A stretch of 64,000 nt of DNA from Tricholoma matsutake. Its lineage: Eukaryota; Basidiomycota; Agaricomycetes; Agaricales; Tricholomataceae. The stretch lies in assembly GCA_026075535.2 (NCBI GenBank), contig AP026542.1, positions 186,001 to 250,000 of the forward strand, written 5' to 3'. The notes under the pieces were generated by a model that saw only the letters and a list, made by a program, of their open reading frames with translations, was not told where the DNA came from and made no database searches. The translations under genes and the position numbers were made by a program. Positions within the stretch are counted from its first letter, which is position 1; every line of letters starts with the position of its first letter. Below are positions 57,544 to 64,000 of this stretch, piece after piece.

Positions 57544-58247
57544 GGGCCTGTTTGGGTCCCCAGTATTTGCTTGGCTCCCCTGCCCAAATTCAGGGCATAT
57601 GCCTTGGTCAGCTCCTGGCAGCCAAACCCCTGATGACATAATTCAAATCCCGCTGATGGAACCTTGGCAGGCCAAGCAGTTGTGACAATCATGCTCTGAG
57701 GTTCGCCATCATCGACATTGGTTAAATTTTGAATTAGAATCATCATTTTATTCATTTGTAACCTTTGTATAGTATTTATAATGTTTCTCAACATTAAATT
57801 CTTCATCATAATATGAGGCTGAGAACCCTGTGGAGATGTCGCCCAAGCCAAGACTGCAGTAACTTCTTCATCCCTGTTCTTCACAACATGCAAAGTGACA
57901 AAAATGTATATATATATATGTATAATTTTTGAACAATTATCTCTTGACCAGCTTGATTGTTGTTAAAAGTTTGCAAAAGTATTTCTGTGTTGTGGATGCA
58001 CTTGTTAGTACAAGAAAATGAATTTCATAGATAAGAAGTATAATTATAATTTTTACAAAATACCCAACATGCTCAATGGCTCACATTACCCCCTCCCCCC
58101 CCCCCTCAGTTTACTATGCGATCAGAAGTGTTACTTGGCATGACACACTAGGTGTTTCAGAAGGTCCTGAGAAATCAATCATTTTTGTAGCTTACAAAGC
58201 AAAGGTGTATGGCAAGGTGGAGCTATACCGGGGACCCAAACGGGCCC
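57544..58247. mobile_element. PIF/Harbinger-type MITE (704 bp)
   Basis: Ends GGGCCTGTTTGGGTCCCC and, reversed, GGGCCCGTTTGGGTCCCC are flanked by TAA on both sides (57541-57543, 58248-58250), as expected for PIF/Harbinger elements. The interior has no transposase but includes a poly-C run (about 58088-58104). It interrupts the helicase frame. Confidence 0.9.
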
Positions 58248-59429
58248 TAATAGGCTAGGGTCTTTGAGATTTGCTGCAGAGATGGGGCAAGAACTGGTTG
58301 ATTTCTATTGTGTGGACACAGTACCCTCCAAGGATGTGAGAGAAAGTGCAATGGAGTGGCATTGACAACCCAGCAGAAAACAAACAATTAAGCAAAGAAA
58401 TATTCCTGAGAGCATCCAGAATGTACTTTGGGAGCAACCATGCTGTGCCAACACAAAACTCATTCCCCCGAAGCTTTCCTTGTGTGTTGGCATGCCCTTG
58501 ATGATATGAGTCAGCACTGCAACAGAGCTGTGCATCACTAAGGGGCAAGAGGCTTTTGTGCAATCATGGGAATTTTCACGCAATCCAAATGGTAAGAAGG
58601 TGTTAGAGATGTTGTTTGCTGAGCTCATAGATCCTCCTGCTGTGGTTATGCTCAGTGGCTTGCCTCAAAATGTGGTCCCATTGACAAAAACAAGTGTTTC
58701 CACTGCTTGTCAGCTTCCAGATGATACAACACTTACCATATCTCATAACCAGGTAGAGGTGCTTCCTAACTTTGCAATGATGGATTACACCTCCCAAGGA
58801 AAGATGAGACCCAACAATGTGGTAGACCTGACTTATTGCCAATCACATCAGGGTTATTATATGGCCTTGTCGAGGCTGCAGGCATGTTAATATTGTCGAG
58901 CTTCCATACATCCAAAATTACTGGAGGTGCATCAGGTGCTCTTCAGCAGGAATTTCACAAGCTGGAGCTACTGGACAATATCACAATGCTAAAGTTTGAA
59001 GGGAAGCTTCTGATGAAAATCACAATGGCAGATCGCCAAAATTCCATTATTGCATTATTCAGGGAGCACAAGGGTCTTGGCTACCTGCCTCCTAAGGTGC
59101 ATGAAGCAATAAAGTGGAACAAAACTGACCCTTTCCTGGAATGGGAAGGTGCCAACATAGAATGGACAATTGTTGACAGAAAAGCACAACAGCATGGTAC
59201 CAAAGCAGATAAGCTTTAGTGCGAAATGGAAAATTCTACCACTTCTTCAAAGAATTACCAGACTCCAAAAAAAAAGTGACTCACCACCCGAACACCCAAG
59301 TCAACCCAGAAAGAGGAAGAGGTCAGATGCCTTCTATGGACCATTACAAAGGCCAAAGATCATAAAGCTTCAGAATCCAACCGCTGTGGATGGCTCGGTG
59401 CTGCATCAAGTTGACATACTTTAGGTACA

Positions 59430-60240
59430 CAATGGTTAAACAACAGTTGTGCTTACGATGCTGCTATCACCATCTTATTCAACATATGGTGAGAAGACCC
59501 TGACTTTGTACAAGCCTGTTGGCAGGAACTACAGTCAGCTATGCTAAATGTTTTGTTGGATAGTTTTTGATCACATGAAAGTATGCCCACAATGGCTTCT
59601 GGGGCATGGTATATGCTGGAACAGGTCAGAGATTACATGAGGCATTGTTTGGCAACAACATTGAGGGATTTTATTTTTGGTGAATACACGAGTGTCGACT
59701 CTATTCTAAATTCTATCTATACTGACCTCGGCCAAGATCATGACAACTTTGGTCCATTGCTGCCCATACAACCATGATGTGGACAAATGAGAATTACAGG
59801 GATTTTCATGCCACATCACATTGCCGAGACCAGGGTGCAATCTACAAGATTATCTAGATGACATTACTACTCCCTCGGGTGCCATATGTCCTGTCTGTGA
59901 CATAGGCCTGTTGCAAAGATACACCTTCTTGCACCATCCTCCTCTGCACACTGTTGAGTTGATTCAAGGGGTTTCCCCTCAGAATACATTGGAACTTACT
60001 GTTCACAGTACCCATTGTAGATACCACTTGAGAGGCATAATATATTATGCAGCAGAGCACTTCACTGCGCGAGTCATCACAGGTTCTGGGATGGTCTGGT
60101 ATCATGATGGGTTACTTACAGGACAGTCATTGGTATATGAAAACAGCACGAACGTAATACCTCATGATGATGTGATCCTAAAAAAATTTCACTCCCAAGA
60201 CTTTTTCATTTTCATCAATAGGAACATTTTCCTCACATAA
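59430..60240 (+). pseudogene. C-terminal protease-like segment of the Helitron protein
   Basis: After the helicase, the translation reads WLNNSCAYDAAITILFNIW (about 59435-59490), TMASGAWYMLEQVRDYMRHC (about 59590), then HLRGIIYYAAEHFTARVI followed by MVWYHDGLL (about 60025-60110). The layout Cys near the start, His before a beta-rich stretch and a final Asp suggests a papain-fold (ubiquitin-protease-like) domain. This is my inference from the motif pattern. Several stops are present. Confidence 0.5.
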
Positions 60241-61600
60241 AAGTACAGTCATGGACAAACAAACACAACAAATTTGATATCTCATGATCAACTAAAAATT
60301 TGGCCATTCTGATTGCAGATTCAGACTCGGGATGGCGAGAGACATCTAAAAACACACCTCCAAAGTTTTTCCCATGAGTGGTTGTGTTGGCCAAATTTTT
60401 TGGGCAAATTTTTCAAAAAGAATTGTGGCTGTGCTGAGTGCAAAATCTGGTGTTTCGAGGTGGAAGGCATACTTTTGGTGCACATATGGGATGATTAGTC
60501 AATGATTAAGGTGTTCCTGTTCCAAAATCAATCCAAAATTGTTTATTTGTTCAAATTTAGTTATCACATTTACTGTGCATGAAAGCTCAGGGAGCAGTGG
60601 CCTATGTGCAATTGATTTTTGATGTCTGAAAGGAATGCAACCAAGTTTGTTGTACAATTTCCTTTAAAAGGCCTCAGCAATCAAGCAGTTGGGATTCAGC
60701 TATGTGTGTAATTTTTTGAGAGGGGCATATCATAGCTGGAATATTGTGTATGTAGTACAGCTGAGTAAATTGTTTGAATATGCATAACAAAAGAAATCTG
60801 TCTCCATCTGGTGCTACTTTAGGTATTTCTGATTCTCAGAAAACCAATGGATGTTGGTGCAAGCATCATTTGTGCAGAGTGACCTTGTTTAAGTGCCATT
60901 AACTTGCTGTTGACGTTGAATGATTGGAAAACATCCCATGATGACCAAAATTAGGACATTTCTCACTGAGATCACATGACTTTGATGGATTTCTCACAAT
61001 GTTAGGGAGTTTTTCCTGCTCAAACTGCCTGTGGAAAACCTCCAATTTTTTCAGAATCATGTTCAGCTTGGGAAAAGCTGTCGATTGCACTATTTTTCAT
61101 ATTTTTCCTGATTTGTTTTGGGTGTTGGCCACAATTTTTGGGGTACATTTTCCCAGATCATTGATTGGGCAAAATCAGCTCATGAATATTAACTAAATAG
61201 GTCCTAAATAAGATGTTCCTGCAATAAAATGGGCAATTCAGGGTTGGGTGGATGGAAGGATGCCGAGTTTGGCAGCCTACACTAGACTTAGGTTTACTAA
61301 AAGACAGGATCAAATTATCTTCGTTGCATGGAAGTAGGAACCATAAGTGACTACAAATAAAAGAATAGGAAGTTACTATACCTTCATTGCATGGAAGTAG
61401 AAATGAAGGTTAAGGAATAAAAAATAAGTAATATATAAGAAAAAGATCAACCATGTAAGTAAAAGGCTGCATCAAGCATAGTATGTGATTTGGGAAGGCC
61501 GCATCAGGCATAGTCACATAATAGGAAGGTACTGCATCAATAGCATAATGTTGGCACTGCTGGATGTGGATAGAAGAGTAATAAGGATGTATGCTGCCAT
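60241..61600. other. AT-rich region without recognised features
   Basis: No convincing coding signal or element end was found. TTGCATGGAAGTAG occurs twice (about 61324 and 61386) in slightly diverged contexts. Confidence 0.5.
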
Positions 61601-61611
61601 TGCCAGGATGC

Positions 61612-62060
61612 ATGTCGCTGGTTGTTGTTGTCATATTTGCCAGTGGCTGTGCTGGCGGCAAGGGTGATTGTGTCGGCAATGTGTGTGGCTGTGTCAGCAC
61701 CATGGGAGTGTGTTGGTAGCATAGAGTGGCCATAACTCACTGTAACACAGACATTGGTATATCTGGTGTTGGTGAGTTGTTTATGCACCATAGGTGGCTA
61801 TGCTATCACCGGTGGCTGTGCCGGCAGCAAGGGTGGTTGTGTCGGCGATGTGTGTGGCTGTGCTGGTGCCATGGAAGTGTGTAACAGTGGTGTAGTAATG
61901 TAACACAGCATTGGTATGTCTGGTGTTGGTGAGTTGTTTATGCACTGTAGGTGGCTGTGCTATTGCCGGTGGATGTGTTGGCAGCGGGTGTGGTTGTGTC
62001 AGCAATGTGTGTGGTGTGCCAGCACCATGGAAGTGTGTAATGGCAGCGTAGGTAAATTAA
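61612..62060. repeat. Tandem repeat with a unit of about 160 bp, three copies
   Basis: Each copy contains GTGGCTGTGCTGGCGGCAAG-like sequence, GTGTGTGGCTGTG, ACCATGGRAGTGTG and GGTGTTGGTGAGTTGTTTAT. Copy starts are near 61640, 61808 and 61966, the last incomplete. GT-rich and not coding. Confidence 0.85.
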
Positions 62061-62310
62061 CTTGTTGTAATGTTGTGAGTCTGTAGGGCCAGACTTACAG
62101 TGGATGATGGATCTGGCATTGATTATTTTTGTTGACTTTGTTTGTCTGCAACTGTATTCCTAAATCTTTCTGTGGAGTGTTATCTACATATTTGAAAGAA
62201 GTTTGTTCAGTTCAGTGTTAAGTACAATACAATAACAATGCAAACAAAAGGAGTATTGACTATTTTATGAAATGATAACTGTAACTCAAGAATCATTGTA
62301 AAGGGAGCTG

Positions 62311-62606
62311 TTGTTTACAAATGGGAAAAGGTTGATGGTTTTTGGGTTAGGAAGTGGGTTGACCAGAATGATGTGGAGGATGTGGAGGATCTTTGGCATT
62401 CATTTTCCAAAGCTCAGCAGCAGTATGATAGCTTTTGCAATGAATGGGATTTACATCCTGAATTCAGCCCTGCAAAGAAGTGGTACAATTCTCTGCCATT
62501 GGATGAGGAGGATGATGAACTCCCACTCATACCACCGAAGGTCGGATCCAGCTGTGCAAACCCCCCTTCAAATTCATTGGGAAACGTAGTAGCCAAGTTG
62601 GTGTGA
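62311..62606 (+). pseudogene. C-terminal fragment of an uncharacterised basidiomycete protein
   Basis: The frame reads YKWEKVDGFWVRKWVDQNDV then QQQYDSFCNEWDLHPEFSP and an acidic DEEDDEL stretch. It recalls a widespread agaricomycete family with a WxxxxGxWxR...YDSFxNEWDLC region (from memory, no database check). The start is outside the recognised segment and the matching upstream part lies on the opposite strand. Confidence 0.5.
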
Positions 62607-62655
62607 AATCAGTTATATAAGACATGTTCTATGGGACAGGTCAGCAACACAAATC

Positions 62656-63240
62656 TCAAATTATGGATGGACGCATGTCCAGTTGAATGTGTATCCTCAA
62701 CACCACCAGCACAACATCTCTGTCAGGCTGGAGATCAGTGTATGATGCACTTCCCTGGTAGTGTGATTGGAGTGAGCCTTCTCTCATGCCTCTCTGCTCC
62801 CAGTTGGCAAGAGTCTCCAGTTCCATCATCTTCACATTCATTTCAGCTCGTCTGTCAAAAACAGCAGTCCATATTTCACCTTGCTTTTGCCTGCTGCCTG
62901 TCTCGACATCTGACTCTTTCTGATCAGCAACAGGGTGGGGCAGTTGATCTTGAGCACGTTGCTGAGGCAGCATCAGTTGTGGAAGGTCTACAGATGAGGA
63001 GCACTTTGCCTCAATCATGGAAAGCATGGTCTGTTCTTTGGGAGGGTTGGGAATCCACGGAAAAACCTGAAGGGGTTGGAAAGGCTTCTGAGGAAACATG
63101 CCCCAGTAGAACCATATCTTGATGCCACAGAGGATCATTTGACCAATGTAATGCAGCCAGTGACATTGACCAATGTGGATAACAACACCCTTCCTGTCGT
63201 AAGTCTGGAAGTTGGCCACAGGTGACTCCTGGAGCAGCAT
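62656..63240 (-). pseudogene. Upstream fragment of the same uncharacterised protein, opposite strand
   Basis: The minus strand reads VVIHIGQCHWLHYIGQMILC, KIWFYWGMFPQKPFQPL, a PPKEQ-type linker and a charged helix WTAVFDRRAEMNVKMMELET. I associate this order with the N-terminal portion of the protein whose end lies at 62311-62606. The two parts now converge on each other, which suggests an inversion. The open plus-strand frame over the same bases (62631-63122) lacks such features. Confidence 0.45.
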
Positions 63241-64000
63241 GACCCAATCATAAACTCATAATGTACCCCATGCTCGATAAGACAGTGTGCTCATGTTGGG
63301 TAATCCCTGGTTATTGGAATTATAATTGTTCAAGGAAGGGGGGCTTATTATTGAGCATGGTGAGAGTCAAAGAGAGACCTAGACATTTCATATACTCCTA
63401 TTGCAGTAGTGAGCATACTATGCTCTATATATAACATGTACTAATAATAGCATTTTATTTTAATGACATTTTCACGACCTCTCAGGGTGTGCTCTATAAT
63501 GGTCTTTACATTTTAGAGTATCTACTTGAGGCCCCATTGCCTTGCCCTTGCCCCAGTCCTTGCACCTCAGATGGCATGCCCTTGGCAATTGCTCCCCCTG
63601 AGGACCAGTTCCTCAAGCCATTTAAAACTGCAGGGTCTCCTTTGACCTCTCCATTCCTTTGCCTGGCATTTTGTCTCATCAGGGTTTTATATGTCTGTTA
63701 AGTGCCAGGCCAGTTGCTGGCAGGCACAAGGTGGACAGTGTAGTCATGTTTGTCAGCTATCTTGGTTCTCATAGTCATCATGTACTTCGTATTTTTATCT
63801 GGAGTCCCCTGTGTCGCAGGCTTGCATTTGTGATTTGAGTCAGTGGTGGGAAATGAGGCCAATTCCGTGAAAGCACCATATGCATCAAGGAGGCACAGCA
63901 TACTCATTGCACTGCCGTAGTAGCTGCTCAATTACTTGACCCTGATCAAGCATCTCCCACAACCAATAATCCTAATCCGCTGATCATCAGTGATTATGAT
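63241..64000. other. Window end; no confident gene
   Basis: A minus-strand frame at 63698-63931 (ending TVHLVPASNWPGT) and a plus-strand frame at 63489-63701 are open but unrecognised. The former could be an exon of a gene continuing beyond the window. Confidence 0.35.

Larger units (their letters stand above)
53075..60240 (+). pseudogene. Helitron replicase/helicase gene, decayed
   Basis: The N-terminal zinc-rich region (CTVCAQLTPVPLLTRLRAVK, about 53180) is followed by YPQMFPWLFPYGLGGI (about 54070), a Helitron-like block. The Rep motif HLH appears in QLMLHLHMLIWI (about 54760-54790), and the paired-tyrosine motif in YISNYVTKLLLK (about 55386-55420). A further conserved region (about 56040-56610) leads to a Pif1-type helicase whose first motifs are inverted (see 56695-57215). 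The later motifs are collinear: QEAAIGKALWHQVMTVVIL (about 57265), VDFYCVDTVPSKDV (about 58290), GLPQNVVPLTKTSV (about 58660) and MMDYTSQGKMRPNNVVDL (about 58780). More than ten stops or frame changes and a MITE insertion make it non-functional. Helitrons transpose by rolling-circle replication. Confidence 0.9.

Noticed and set aside
62631..63122. 163-codon plus-strand frame
   Set aside because: It overlaps the minus-strand fragment that shows more protein-like features; no start context or splice support on the plus strand.

Overview
The window looks like a transposon-saturated stretch of a basidiomycete (Agaricomycete) nuclear genome. The evidence is: many 45-70 nt introns with GTRNGT donors, CTAAC-like branch sites and YAG acceptors; KDZ-family transposases with cysteine-cluster (CxC2-like) domains; a TET/JBP dioxygenase next to them; and basidiomycete-type Helitron, PIF/Harbinger, hAT and Ty3/gypsy coding regions. 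I cannot name the species. Only one gene looks like ordinary host sequence, an alpha/beta hydrolase at 40097-41535.

Region 1 (1-25081). An hAT transposase fragment (1-398) abuts a very large composite DNA transposon of about 24.7 kb (399-25081). It is bounded by long diverged terminal inverted repeats rich in GGGCCCATGGG motifs (399-870 and 24562-25081). Inside are three divergent gene pairs: an acidic low-complexity protein (-) with a Zn2Cys6-cluster protein (+); an HMG-like protein (-) with the KDZ transposase (+); and two uncharacterised genes (-) with a TET/JBP 2OG-Fe(II) dioxygenase (+). Each of the two convergent 3'-end gaps is filled by arrays of a 13-bp repeat (GTCGGGTCATTTT) arranged in head-to-head blocks. 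Two later insertions interrupt it: a PIF/Harbinger element (about 9400-12482) and a truncated Ty3/gypsy fragment (16436-20096) lying between two perfect 130-bp direct repeats. The transposase, HMG-like and Zn2Cys6 genes carry in-frame stops, whereas the TET/JBP frame is open with all catalytic residues present. TET/JBP-KDZ linkage with a divergent HMG protein is an established basidiomycete association (Iyer et al., PNAS 2014). The full organisation seen here is my reconstruction.

Region 2 (25082-40096). A second, decayed KDZ transposase gene (25207-30700) is split by two hAT-type non-autonomous elements. A minus-strand hAT transposase gene (31845-37362) is split by a 2.8-kb LTR element with 143-bp LTRs and no pol. 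A 2.36-kb element with terminal inverted repeats and no transposase (37678-40039) ends 57 bp beyond the stop codon of the hydrolase.

Region 3 (40097-64000). The hydrolase gene is followed by about 3 kb of unassigned sequence, then a complete chromovirus-type Ty3/gypsy element (44598-51937, TSD CTAGT). That element is itself hit by an hAT-type element with an 8-bp TSD (45416-46816). Next comes a decayed Helitron Rep/helicase region (53075-60240) with an internal inversion of about 520 bp, a Harbinger-type MITE and a C-terminal protease-like segment. The window ends with a minisatellite and two fragments of an uncharacterised basidiomycete gene on opposite strands.

Nothing was computed. All calls come from reading the sequence and its translations, and exon boundaries are manual predictions.
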